From: an uncultured Collinsella sp.
GTDB taxonomy: Bacteria; Actinomycetota; Coriobacteriia; Coriobacteriales; Coriobacteriaceae
Direction of reading: 5' to 3'
Length of the DNA stretch: 64,000 nucleotides
NCBI GenBank assembly: GCA_900539035.1
Contig: UQAU01000008.1
Coordinates: 8,698-72,697, forward strand
Shown one piece after another: positions 31,798-39,693 of the stretch (positions within the stretch are counted from its first letter, which is position 1; every line of letters starts with the position of its first letter). The notes below the pieces were generated by a model. The model saw only the letters and a program-made list of their open reading frames with translations, had not been told where the DNA came from and searched no databases. A program made the translations under genes and the position numbers.

Positions 31798-32043
31798 CTA
31801 CTCGGCTGCCTCGTCAGCAGCGGCCTCGCTCTGGGTGATGTAGGCCGCCTCGGCAACCATGTCGTCGACATTGGCCTTGGCCTGCTCGACCATGTCCTGG
31901 TAGCAGTTCTTGATGCGCATGCCGCACGCGATACCCTGCACGCAGGCATTCTTGACCGGAGCGCTGGTAAGCAGCTTGATGCCGGCCGTGCCAAGCAGAA
32001 AACCGCCACCGACAAGCAGGGTATTGAACGTCGACTTCTTCAT
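31798..32043 (-). CDS. DUF6110-like small protein, partner of the P-type ATPase
   Basis: 81 aa from ATG at 32043 with GGGAGAAGC upstream. STFNTLLVGGGFLLGTAGIKLLTS is a hydrophobic N-terminal segment; NACVQGIACGMRIKNCYQDMVEQ holds three spaced Cys residues; the end is an acidic helix. I associate this layout with DUF6110, found next to metal-transporting P-type ATPases. A chaperone or regulatory subunit role is guesswork. Confidence 0.65.
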   Translation of the reverse strand: MKKSTFNTLLVGGGFLLGTAGIKLLTSAPVKNACVQGIACGMRIKNCYQDMVEQAKANVDDMVAEAAYITQSEAAADEAAE

Positions 32044-32128
32044 GTTGCTTCTCCCTTTTGCCGCATTGGACGCGGCACGGTGCCTCAGCACCCGAGTAAA
32101 CAAGTTTGCTCGAGCACACTTTTGGAAA

Positions 32129-32150
32129 ATAGTTTAGTTTATCTAACTAT
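32129..32150 (-). promoter_or_regulatory. Candidate metalloregulator (DtxR/MntR-like) operator
   Basis: Dyad ATAGTT...AACTAT (arms 32129-32134 and 32145-32150) with inner TTAG...CTAA, AT-rich, ~85 bases upstream of the DUF6110-ATPase operon. It resembles an IdeR/DtxR box in its TTAG/CTAA half sites. Metal-dependent repression is an inference. Confidence 0.35.
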
Positions 32151-32231
32151 TAAGGTCAACAAAGGTTAACTTTTTGGAAATCTTGAGGCGCGATGTGACC
32201 AAGGGGACAGTCTCTTTGTCACCCGCACAAA

Positions 32232-32258
32232 AATGAGGGCACCAACGGCGCCCTCATT
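32232..32258. repeat. Hairpin AATGAGGGC/GCCCTCATT
   Basis: 9-bp perfect stem, 9-base loop, first hairpin of the 535-bp gene-free region 32044-32578. It precedes copy 1 of a 48-bp direct repeat. On the minus strand it is followed by TTTTTG and could act as a terminator. Confidence 0.7.
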
Positions 32259-32263
32259 CACCA

Positions 32264-32311
32264 AATTCCATTCAGCCCACCTGACCCGAACGGCCGAGTC
32301 GTCACAGAACC
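32264..32311. repeat. 48-bp direct repeat, copy 1
   Basis: From AATTCCATTCAG to GAACC; copy 2 at 32398-32445 differs at two positions only (offset 134). Each copy follows a hairpin, so hairpin plus 48-mer is the duplicated unit. Confidence 0.9.
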
Positions 32312-32365
32312 CAGGAGCCCCGGCAGGGCGGGTGCTTGCTCAAAATGAGTTCCCCTCAAAAAAAC

Positions 32366-32392
32366 AATGGGCGTGCCAACGGCGCGCCCATT
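32366..32392. repeat. 12-bp hairpin
   Basis: AATGGGCGTGCC/GGCGCGCCCATT (one G-T pair) with loop AAC, preceded by an A7 run. Same arrangement as the hairpin at 32232, before copy 2 of the direct repeat. Confidence 0.75.
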
Positions 32393-32397
32393 CACTC

Positions 32398-32445
32398 AAT
32401 TCCATTCAGCCTACCTGACCCGAACGGCCGAGTCGTCACGGAACC
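32398..32445. repeat. 48-bp direct repeat, copy 2
   Basis: Second copy of the unit at 32264-32311, 46 of 48 bases identical. Confidence 0.9.
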
Positions 32446-32575
32446 GAGGGGCCGGGCGCAGGGCCTTGCCTCTCAATGAGTTCCGCACGAACAGGAGGCG
32501 CCAGTGGCGCCTCCGTCGTGAGTCAGGACTGTCCGAAATTGAGAGGCAAGGCCCTGCGCCCGGCCCCTCGGTTCC
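32440..32575. repeat. 38-bp perfect inverted repeat enclosing a second hairpin
   Basis: Arms 32440-32477 and 32538-32575 are exact reverse complements (GGAACCGAGGGGCCGG... / ...CCGGCCCCTCGGTTCC). The 60-base centre contains another perfect stem, GGAGGCGCC-AGT-GGCGCCTCC (32494-32514). It ends 4 bases before the gatB stop and may terminate gatB strongly or be a non-autonomous mobile palindrome. Confidence 0.95.
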
Positions 32576-32578
32576 CGC

Positions 32579-34255
32579 TTACGAGAGCGACGTTCTCAGC
32601 AACTCGTTGAAGAGCTTCGGGTTGCCCTTGCCGCGGCTCGCCTTCATGCACTGGCCCACCAAAAAGCCGATGACCTTCTGGTTGCCGTCACGATACTGCT
32701 GCGCCTGATCGGCACAGTTAGCCAGCACCTCGTCCACAATCGGCTGCAGCGCGCCGGCATCGCTCACCTGACGCATGCCGCGCTCGTCGACGATCTTGTT
32801 GGGATCGTCGCCGGTCTGGGCCATGGCCTCAAAGACCTCGTGCGCCTGGTTGGAGCTAATGGCATCGGTCGCCAGCAGCTTGGCAAGAGCCGCCACCTGA
32901 GCCGGCGCAATGCCGGACTCGGCGAGCGACACGCCCGCGCCCTTAAGATAGGCGATCATCTCGTTCACCAGCAGGTTTGCAACCGTCTGGGCCTCCTTGC
33001 CGGCCATACCGGCAGCGGCGGCCTCAAAGAACTCAGCAAACTCGGGGTCGCCGGCAATCTGCTCGGCATCAGCCGCCTTAATGCCAAAGTCGGCCTCAAA
33101 ACGGGCACGCTTGGCATCGGGCAGCTCGGGAATCTCGCCACGGCAGCGGTCGATGAACTCATCGTCCAGATCGAACGGCGCCAGATCGGGGTCGGGGAAC
33201 AGGCGGTAGTCGTCGGCCGTTTCCTTCACACGCATGACCACGGTGCGCTTGCGGCTGGGCTCCCAGTGGCGGGTCTCTTGATAGATGATGCCGCCCTCCT
33301 CGAGCACCTCGGCCTGACGGCAGATCTCGTAGGCAAGGCCATCGTGCAGGCTCTTAAACGAGTTGAGGTTCTTGAGCTCGGTCTTGGTGCCAAGCTTGGT
33401 CTCGCCACGGCGACGCAGCGACACGTTTCCGTCGCAGCGCATGGAACCCTTCTCCATGGAGCAGTCCGAAATGCCCAGCGTCACAAAGATGCGACGGAGC
33501 TTCTCCATAAACAGGCGCGCTTCCTCGGGCGTGCGCAGATCGGGCTCGGTGACGAGCTCGATCAGCGGCGTGCCGCAGCGGTTGTAGTCGACGAGCGACT
33601 CGGCCGCGGCGGTAATGCGGCCCTCGGCACCGCCCACGTGCACCATCTTGGCGGCGTCCTCCTCCATGTGGATGCGCAGGATGCGGATAGGCACCGTGTA
33701 GGAACCGTCCTTGCGACGCTCGGGCATCTGCAGGTTGGACGCGTCGTAGCTGGCCAGGTGGCCGGCGCGCTGATTGCCCTCACGCATGGTCGACGTCATG
33801 GACGTGGACAGGCCCTCGGCGTTGGCCGAGGCGCTCGCCAGGCTCTGAGCCTCGGCCTCGCCAAACGCGCAGTCGGGGCGCTCGGCGGCACCGCGACCGG
33901 TCACGTCCAGGTCCAAGTGACCGTACATGGCAAAAGCGACCGGACCCTGCGTAGTCTGGAAGTTCTTGGCCATATCGGGATAGAAGTAGTGCTTGCGGTA
34001 GAACATCGAGTGACGCTGGATCTCGCAGTTGGTGGCAAGACCGGCCTTGACGATGCTCTCGATGGCGCGCTTGTTAGGCACCGGCAGGGCGCCGGGCAGG
34101 CCCAGGCACACCGGGCACACGTTGGCGTTGGGCTCGTCATCGTGGCTGAGCTTGCAGTTGCAGAACATCTTGGTATCGAGTGCGGTGAGCTCGGTATGGA
34201 TCTCCAGGCCGATCACGGCCTCCCAATCCTGCAGGACCTCGGAAAGCTCCTTCAT
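32579..34255 (-). CDS. gatB: Asp-tRNA(Asn)/Glu-tRNA(Gln) amidotransferase subunit B
   Basis: 558 aa. N-terminal WEAVIGLEIHTEL and CNCKLSHDDEPNANVCPVCLGLPGALPVPN give the GatB cradle with zinc-binding cysteines; FYPDMAKNFQTTQ and the C-terminal YqeY-like tail (ANLLVNEMIAYLKG, PKLFNELLR) are typical. It kinase-activates mischarged Glu-tRNA(Gln) or Asp-tRNA(Asn) and transfers ammonia from GatA. Overlaps gatA by one base; order gatC-gatA-gatB. Confidence 0.97.
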   Translation of the reverse strand: MKELSEVLQDWEAVIGLEIHTELTALDTKMFCNCKLSHDDEPNANVCPVCLGLPGALPVPNKRAIESIVKAGLATNCEIQRHSMFYRKHYFYPDMAKNFQTTQGPVAFAMYGHLDLDVTGRGAAERPDCAFGEAEAQSLASASANAEGLSTSMTSTMREGNQRAGHLASYDASNLQMPERRKDGSYTVPIRILRIHMEEDAAKMVHVGGAEGRITAAAESLVDYNRCGTPLIELVTEPDLRTPEEARLFMEKLRRIFVTLGISDCSMEKGSMRCDGNVSLRRRGETKLGTKTELKNLNSFKSLHDGLAYEICRQAEVLEEGGIIYQETRHWEPSRKRTVVMRVKETADDYRLFPDPDLAPFDLDDEFIDRCRGEIPELPDAKRARFEADFGIKAADAEQIAGDPEFAEFFEAAAAGMAGKEAQTVANLLVNEMIAYLKGAGVSLAESGIAPAQVAALAKLLATDAISSNQAHEVFEAMAQTGDDPNKIVDERGMRQVSDAGALQPIVDEVLANCADQAQQYRDGNQKVIGFLVGQCMKASRGKGNPKLFNELLRTSLS

Positions 34256-35769
34256 TACAGCTCGCCTCCCTTCCCGGCAAAATCGGGCGCGACGGAAAGC
34301 GCGGGCGCACCCGTAGCGGCATCGGCAAAGCCGCGCTCCAGGGCGCGGGCAAACGTGAGCAGCTGACGGTCCTTAAAGGCCGGACCCACCAGCTGGGCAG
34401 AAACGGGCAGCTGAGTATCCTCGCCCAGGCCCAGCGGCACCGAGATGCCACCGTTGCCGCAAATGTTGAGCGAGATGGTGTACAGGTCGGAAAGGTACAT
34501 CTGCGTGGGGTCGCTGATCTCGCCAAACTTAAAGGCCGTGCGCGGCGAGGCGGGCATGAGGATGGTGTCCACCTTGGCATACGCGGCGTCGTAGTCCTGC
34601 GTGATGAGCGTGCGGGCCTTCTGCGCGGCGTAGTAGTACTTGTCGTACACGCCCGAGCTCAGCAGGTAGGCGCCGAGCATCTGGCGGCGCTTGGCCTCGG
34701 CACCAAAGCCGTGGGCACGCGAAAGCGAGCTCTGGTCGGACAGGTTGGCGCAGCCCTCCTCCTGATAGCCGTAGCGAATGCCGTCGAAGCGGGCCAGGTT
34801 GGAGAACGCCTCGGCCGGGCCGATGACGTAGTAGGCAGCGATGGCGGCGTCCAGGTGCGGCAGGTCGACCTCGACCAGCTCGGCGCCCTGGTTCTGCAGC
34901 TCCTGGGCGGCGCGCTGAACAGCGGCCTTGACCTCGGGCGTCAGGCCCTCGGCCTCCATAAACGCAGGGATAATGCCCACGCGCTTGCCCTCGATGCTGT
35001 CGTTGAGGTGCTCGGTAAAGTCGACGGCGCAATCCTGGCTGGTGCAGTCGTACGGATCGTGGCCCGCACCGGTAAGCGCGTTCATGGCCAGCGCGACATC
35101 CTCGACCGTGCGGCCAAAGGGGCCCACCTGGTCGAGCGACGAGCCAAAGGCAACCACGCCGTAACGGCTCACGGCGCCATACGTGGGCTTAAAGCCCACC
35201 ACGCCGCACAGCGACGCCGGCTGGCGAATGGAGCCGCCGGTGTCCGAGCCCAGCGAGAGCGCGACCTCGCCCGCGGCGACGGCGGCAGCGGAGCCGCCCG
35301 AGGAGCCGCCGGGCACGCGCTCGGTATCCCAGGGGTTGTTGGTGCGGTGGAACGCCGAGCTCTCGGTAGAGCTGCCAAAGGCAAACTCGTCCATGTTGGC
35401 CTTGCCCATGGGCAGGCAGCCGGCATCGAGCATGCGCTGGACGCAGGTGGCGGTGTAGACGCTCTGGTAGTCCCCGAGCATGCGGGAAGCGCAGGTGGTG
35501 CGCGTGCCCACGAGGTTCATGTTGTCCTTAATGGCCAGCGGCACGCCCGCAAGCGGGGGCAGCGGCTTGCCTGCGGCACGGTCGGCATCCACGCGCGCAG
35601 CGGCCTCGAGCGCGAGCTCGGGCGCCACCTGCAGGAATGCCTGGACCCCGCCCTCGCGCGCCTCGATGGCGGCAAGGGAGGCCTGGGCCACCTCGGTAGC
35701 GGTAAAGTCGCCGGCGGCAACGCCCGCGGCGATCTGGGCGGCGGTAAGGGAATCGAAGCTTAGCGCCAT
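34255..35769 (-). CDS. gatA: Asp-tRNA(Asn)/Glu-tRNA(Gln) amidotransferase subunit A
   Basis: 504 aa amidase-signature enzyme. Catalytic Lys in PLAIKDNMN, Ser residues in VPGGSSGGSAAAVAAG and SLGSDTGGSIRQPA form the Ser-cis-Ser-Lys triad. It hydrolyses glutamine and channels ammonia to GatB. Sequence starts MALSFDSLTAAQIAAGV; stop and start overlap with gatC by a single base. Confidence 0.97.
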   Translation of the reverse strand: MALSFDSLTAAQIAAGVAAGDFTATEVAQASLAAIEAREGGVQAFLQVAPELALEAAARVDADRAAGKPLPPLAGVPLAIKDNMNLVGTRTTCASRMLGDYQSVYTATCVQRMLDAGCLPMGKANMDEFAFGSSTESSAFHRTNNPWDTERVPGGSSGGSAAAVAAGEVALSLGSDTGGSIRQPASLCGVVGFKPTYGAVSRYGVVAFGSSLDQVGPFGRTVEDVALAMNALTGAGHDPYDCTSQDCAVDFTEHLNDSIEGKRVGIIPAFMEAEGLTPEVKAAVQRAAQELQNQGAELVEVDLPHLDAAIAAYYVIGPAEAFSNLARFDGIRYGYQEEGCANLSDQSSLSRAHGFGAEAKRRQMLGAYLLSSGVYDKYYYAAQKARTLITQDYDAAYAKVDTILMPASPRTAFKFGEISDPTQMYLSDLYTISLNICGNGGISVPLGLGEDTQLPVSAQLVGPAFKDRQLLTFARALERGFADAATGAPALSVAPDFAGKGGEL

Positions 35770-36080
35770 TACTCGCTCTCCCCCTCTCCCAAAATGGACG
35801 GCACGCGGAAGTAGCGGTCGCGCGCGCTGCCGGCGTTTTCGAGCGCGACGTCGAGCGGCAGGTCGCGCTCGGGCTCGCGCAAGTCATCGCCCATCACGTT
35901 GGACAGGCTTCCGATGGGATGGAACGTGGGCTCCACGTCGGGCAAGTCATATTGCAAGACGGGCTCGAGCATCTGGACGGCGTCGTTCAGGTAGGACGTC
36001 ATCTGGGTGAGCTCGTCATCGGTCAGTGCGATTTTTGCGTACTCGGCGATGCCGCGCACGTCTTTCTCGCTGAGTGCCAT
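35769..36080 (-). CDS. gatC: Asp-tRNA(Asn)/Glu-tRNA(Gln) amidotransferase subunit C
   Basis: 103 aa from ATG at 36080 (GGGAGCGCCT upstream); an in-frame start at 36098 is less likely. VRGIAEYAKIALTDDEL, EPVLQYDLPDVEPTFHP and RDRYFRVPSILG are the conserved GatC belt that wraps GatA and stabilises the complex. First gene of the operon; a TAGTATAC-like box lies upstream around 36115. Confidence 0.95.
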   Translation of the reverse strand: MALSEKDVRGIAEYAKIALTDDELTQMTSYLNDAVQMLEPVLQYDLPDVEPTFHPIGSLSNVMGDDLREPERDLPLDVALENAGSARDRYFRVPSILGEGESE

Positions 36081-36237
36081 AGGCGCTCCCTTCCGCATAA
36101 CAGATAAACCGCTCTAGTATACAAGGCAACGCCGCTTGGAGCAGGTGCTTTACCCAAATGCAGCGAAAACGTAACGAGGGCGGCGGGCTGGCAGGCGGCA
36201 GGCTGGCGGTTCTGCAGCGAAACCGCACCGTCCATAG

Positions 36238-36329
36238 CGAAAACCGTCTCGCCCGAAACGAAAACCGTCCCGCCCGCAACGAAAACCGTCGCGTCCACAA
36301 CGAAAACCGTCGCGTCCACAACGAAAACC
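36238..36329. repeat. 21-bp tandem repeat, ~4.4 copies
   Basis: Unit CGAAAACCGTCGCGTCCACAA, copies starting 36238, 36259, 36280 and 36301 (last two identical, first two diverged), with a partial fifth copy running into the 65-bp palindrome. It lies in the gene-free region 36081-36448; both strands have open frames through it but no plausible gene context. Confidence 0.9.
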
Positions 36330-36389
36330 ATCACAACATTCGACGTTTTTCGTCAAAATCGCGATTTTCATCGAATGTTGTGATGGTTT
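36325..36389. repeat. 65-bp palindromic repeat, family A copy 1
   Basis: 19-bp perfect arms AAACCATCACAACATTCGA and its complement at 36371-36389, centre AT-rich. Three further 65-bp copies occur at 46196, 50319 and 51560. Confidence 0.97.
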
Positions 36390-36400
36390 GGAAGCCCCCG

Positions 36401-36436
36401 ACCACCACAAAGGTGTCTGTCCCCATTGTGGTGGTT
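36401..36436. repeat. 36-bp palindromic repeat, family B copy 1
   Basis: ACCACCACAAAGG...CCATTGTGGTGGTT with central CTGTCCCC. It lies 12 bases downstream of the sortase stop codon, so it may serve as its terminator. Other copies at 45176, 46131, 47721, 59530. Confidence 0.93.
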
Positions 36437-36448
36437 CTGGAGAATGTC

Positions 36449-37387
36449 TTATGCCGAGGCCTTGGCCTTGCGGCGCTTGCGGACCGCGTGGATCACGATG
36501 TCCAGCAGCAACAGCACAATGGCCACGACCACGATGAGCACGGCGAACTCGCGCTTGCCCCAGTGGCGGCCGGCCAGCGACTTTTGCTTATCGACGTCCT
36601 TCTTGTTGTACTTGGTGCGCACACAATGCACCAGCAGGCGATGGTCGTTCACGCCGTAGGGCGTGCAGGTGACGAGCGTCACTTTGTCGGCGCCGGGCTC
36701 GATGGTCAGCGACTCCATCTCCTCGGGCAGCACGACCTCGGAGTCCACCATCTTATAGGCGAGCGTCTTGTTCATGGTGTGCAGCAGCACCAGGTCGCCG
36801 GGCTCCAGCGAGTGGATGTCGTCGAACATGCTCAGGTTGCGCATGCCCGAGTGCGCGGTGAGCACGCAATGCGTCGAGGTGCCGCCCACCGGCAGGCTCG
36901 TGCCCTCCAGGTGGCCGACGCCCGCCATAAGGACCTCCTCGCTCGTGCCGTGGTAGATGGGCATGCTCACGTCGATGGAGGGGATCTCGACCCAGCTCAT
37001 CATGGGGTCGCGGTCAAAGATGAGCTGCTGAGCGTAGGGCTCGATTTGGTCGGCAGGGAGCTCGGTGGCCTCGCCCGCCAGTTGCTCGTTAAAGGAGCGC
37101 GCCTGCAGCAAGATGCGCTCGCGCTCCTCGGCAGACAGCGCGTCCACGGTGCTGGACACGGTGCTGATCTGGTTGAACACGCCCGAGGCCTCGAGCCGGT
37201 CCAAGATCCACGGCCAGGTCATAAGGCCCACGCCAATAAGGATGATGACGATGGTGATGAGCCGGTCGGCCCAGCGCGGCAGCCGCTTGCGGCGGCGCTT
37301 GGGCTTTGGTTGAGGTTTGGGCTGAGGGCTTGAGCCACCGTTGTCCGTGGCGTTATTGTTCTTCATATGTTTGGCGCCCTGCACCAT
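36449..37387 (-). CDS. Class C (pilus-specific) sortase
   Basis: 312 aa from ATG at 37387 (GGAG upstream). A basic Pro/Lys/Arg N-terminus, a membrane helix (LITIVIILIGVGLMTW), the sortase beta barrel with LTAHSG (catalytic His) and TLVTCTPYGVNDHR (Cys241, Arg250), and a C-terminal membrane helix (FAVLIVVVAIVLLLLDIVI) plus basic tail. Twin membrane segments are the mark of class C. It would polymerise the pilins encoded upstream by joining LPXTG-like threonines to pilin lysines. About 545 bp separate it from the pilin gene, so it may have its own promoter. Confidence 0.93.
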   Translation of the reverse strand: MVQGAKHMKNNNATDNGGSSPQPKPQPKPKRRRKRLPRWADRLITIVIILIGVGLMTWPWILDRLEASGVFNQISTVSSTVDALSAEERERILLQARSFNEQLAGEATELPADQIEPYAQQLIFDRDPMMSWVEIPSIDVSMPIYHGTSEEVLMAGVGHLEGTSLPVGGTSTHCVLTAHSGMRNLSMFDDIHSLEPGDLVLLHTMNKTLAYKMVDSEVVLPEEMESLTIEPGADKVTLVTCTPYGVNDHRLLVHCVRTKYNKKDVDKQKSLAGRHWGKREFAVLIVVVAIVLLLLDIVIHAVRKRRKAKASA

Positions 37388-37518
37388 CGCCGGTCACTCC
37401 TCTACAACTCAAGTTGTCTAAACAAATAATAGCCGATTAGCAAGCTTCCGCGCCGGACAACGCAGCCTGGCAGCATTGCGTAGTGCGAGTATGGGCCCGC
37501 ATTTGAGTTTTCAAAATG

Positions 37519-37544
37519 TCCCGAATCGGCTGGGCGATTCGGGA
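37519..37544. terminator. Hairpin in sortase upstream region
   Basis: 10-bp perfect stem TCCCGAATCG/CGATTCGGGA, 6-base loop. Weak T content on either strand; may be a terminator or leader structure for the sortase transcript. Confidence 0.4.
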
Positions 37545-37620
37545 TACAATATCAATAGAAAACGACGCACCCCGCGTAAATGTTTGGGAGCGCGGGCGGC
37601 CCAGTTTTCTGGTTTTGTTA

Positions 37621-37648
37621 AATGCCCGGGATCCTACCCCCGGGCATT
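37621..37648. terminator. Hairpin AATGCCCGGG/CCCGGGCATT
   Basis: 10-bp perfect stem, 8-base loop, in the 545-bp gene-free stretch between sortase and pilin genes. Followed by CTTATTTG on plus and TAACAAAACC on minus; probably a terminator-like element. Confidence 0.5.
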
Positions 37649-37794
37649 CTTATTTGCGCTTGTTGCGGCGCAAATGCCTTCTACCGTCCGCACCGCGCGT
37701 GCGCCTACGGACCTTAAACCGAACCTCATACGAGTCAAGAAACGCGATGACGGATGAGTCCGCATCGGACGGTGGAGGCTGCCTGTGTTGTCCA

Positions 37795-37831
37795 AAAAGA
37801 ACGGGGCAAACTCCAGCGCGGAGTCTGCCCC
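37795..37831 (-). terminator. Terminator of the pilin operon
   Basis: 12-bp stem GGGGCAAACTCC/GGAGTCTGCCCC with one mismatch, followed on the minus strand by GTTCTTTTT. It lies about 100 bases after the pilin stop. Confidence 0.7.
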
Positions 37832-37932
37832 GAAAAGAGAATGGCAAAGCAAGAACGTGGATGGACGAGAAAAGTGTCCGCAAGTCTCATGGCCATCACA
37901 TCCCACCTGCCAAAGGGATGGGTGAGCGAGCG

Positions 37933-39585
37933 TTACTCCTGCTCGGACTCCTCAGCCTGCTTACGGCTGCGGATGAGGTGCGCCACACCGATGCACAGCA
38001 CCGCGCCACCAGCGATCCAAGTGAAGGTCACACCGTTAAGACCGGTCAGCGGGAGGCCAGAGCCCTTCTTGTTCTGGATGCTGATAGAAATCTGGGTCGT
38101 AGTCGGGTTCTTTACGTCCGCACCAGTGACCATACCAGAATTAGGCTCCGCCTTGAGTTCCGTTAGCATGCCGGTCGCGTTGTACGTAGGCGTCACCTTG
38201 ATTTCGAAGTCGGCGATTGTGTTGTATCCCGCAGGTGTCTCACTCTCAGAAATCAGATACGTGCCTTCAACGAGTCCAGGAATAAGGACCTTGTTACCCT
38301 CCCCCGTGGTTTTAAATGTATAAGCTTGGTTCTCGTCATCGGTGAAGCTGCCATCTTTTTTCAGCCATTTACTAACTTTTTTTGTGGTCCCCTCTTGGAT
38401 CATTTTGACCTTAAAGCCAGCAACGAGGTTCGCGCTCTTGTTATCCGGGTCGGTCTTAGTGACATCAAGGCCAAAGACATAGTCAGAAACCTGATCCGAC
38501 TCAGAAGTGCCCTTATCACCAGTCATGGGGTTGTTGGAGTAGACAAGTTCGACCTTATTGGTGTTACCAGTGCCTTTATATTCCGCCTTCTCGGTCAGTT
38601 TTGCTTTATAGGTCACAACGACCTTAGAGTCGCCCGTAAGCTTCACGCCTGCGGCTTTTGCAGCAGTCTTAAGATCAGAGAAGGAAATCGTCAGGTCGTG
38701 ACCGCCAGTGAGGTTCCCAGAAACGTCCTTAGTCGCGTCAAGGCCTACCGTGTAGCCATTTTCAGGCTGGATAACTTTATCGTTAATTGTCACCTCAACG
38801 GAACCCTCGATAGCCTCCAATCCAACAGAAAGATGATCCTGGAACGAATATTCGTACTTGGTGAAGGTGTCGATGTTGCTCGCAACGGAGCCAGTCAGTT
38901 TATATTCGACCTCCTCGCCAATATACGAGTCACTCACCTTTCCCCAGGCATCGCCCTCACGAACCTGTTTGTCGACAGTGGGAATACTGGTCTTCTCGGT
39001 AATTGAAACCGCTTCATCTCCGACAACAGCAAAGATAGGGGCGGTGGCGGTTTCGGTGCCTGCGACAGTCTGGGCATCAGTCACAAAGAGCCAATAGCCG
39101 TGTGAAAGGTTGCTGGCAACACCATTCGAAGTGGCCGCGAGATCACTTGAATCATTCAGATCGGTCACCTTAGCCACAGCAGCCGCAATCTTATATGCAG
39201 CAGAGTCAGATGCTACGCTAGTCGTTTTACCGGTGTGCATCACGTTCTTGCTAATCCAATCTGCAGCATCCTGGGCGGTTGCGATATTGGTGACCTTATC
39301 GAATTCCCTAATCGCTTCCTTAACAGCAGTTTCAACCTTGTCGTTGGCCCATGCGATATTGCTCACAAGCGTCTGGCCGTTCTCATCCTTTGCCACATCA
39401 GCGTCAAATATCTTGTAACCCTTGAATTCGGTATTGTTCCCCGACGCTTTTTCGATGGTCACCGAGCCGGTCGCGGCGCCCTCAGCAAACGCCATGGTCA
39501 CCGGCGCCATTACGCCGCCGAAGCTCAACGCCGCTGTGAGGCCGGCGGTTACTGCCAGGCGTGCGATGTTCTTGCTCATGCTCAT
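37933..39585 (-). CDS. Major pilin (LPXTG, isopeptide-forming)
   Basis: 550 aa from ATG at 39585 (GAGGAAAAGAAG upstream). Signal peptide MSMSKNIARLAVTAGLTAAL...MAFAEG; central D2-type pilin domains; E-box EGTYLISESETPAGYN; sorting signal LPLTG followed by a hydrophobic segment (WIAGGAVLCIGVAHLI) and RSRKQ. This is the layout of a backbone pilin whose domains carry internal Lys-Asn bonds. More AT-rich than neighbouring genes, suggesting variable or transferred origin. Third gene after the adhesin and second pilin. Confidence 0.88.
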   Translation of the reverse strand: MSMSKNIARLAVTAGLTAALSFGGVMAPVTMAFAEGAATGSVTIEKASGNNTEFKGYKIFDADVAKDENGQTLVSNIAWANDKVETAVKEAIREFDKVTNIATAQDAADWISKNVMHTGKTTSVASDSAAYKIAAAVAKVTDLNDSSDLAATSNGVASNLSHGYWLFVTDAQTVAGTETATAPIFAVVGDEAVSITEKTSIPTVDKQVREGDAWGKVSDSYIGEEVEYKLTGSVASNIDTFTKYEYSFQDHLSVGLEAIEGSVEVTINDKVIQPENGYTVGLDATKDVSGNLTGGHDLTISFSDLKTAAKAAGVKLTGDSKVVVTYKAKLTEKAEYKGTGNTNKVELVYSNNPMTGDKGTSESDQVSDYVFGLDVTKTDPDNKSANLVAGFKVKMIQEGTTKKVSKWLKKDGSFTDDENQAYTFKTTGEGNKVLIPGLVEGTYLISESETPAGYNTIADFEIKVTPTYNATGMLTELKAEPNSGMVTGADVKNPTTTQISISIQNKKGSGLPLTGLNGVTFTWIAGGAVLCIGVAHLIRSRKQAEESEQE

Positions 39586-39693
39586 CTTCTTTTCCTCTGC
39601 TTTCTGCTCGAATTCCATTCGATCGGTCATCGTCTGTCTGTGTCTTAGCATCTGCTTCGCTACGTCTCGCCCCGCTCTCTGTGGGGCTGCCAG

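Noticed and set aside
36150..36410. Minus-strand ORF with CGRDGFR heptad-like repeats
   Set aside because: Comes only from the 21-bp tandem repeat; no start signal, and it runs into family A palindrome.
36238..36436. CRISPR array
   Set aside because: The 21-bp units are contiguous without spacers, and no cas genes are present.
39652..39693. Short GCCCC/GGGGC hairpin between the two pilin genes as terminator
   Set aside because: Only 5 bp of stem and no T run; too weak to call.
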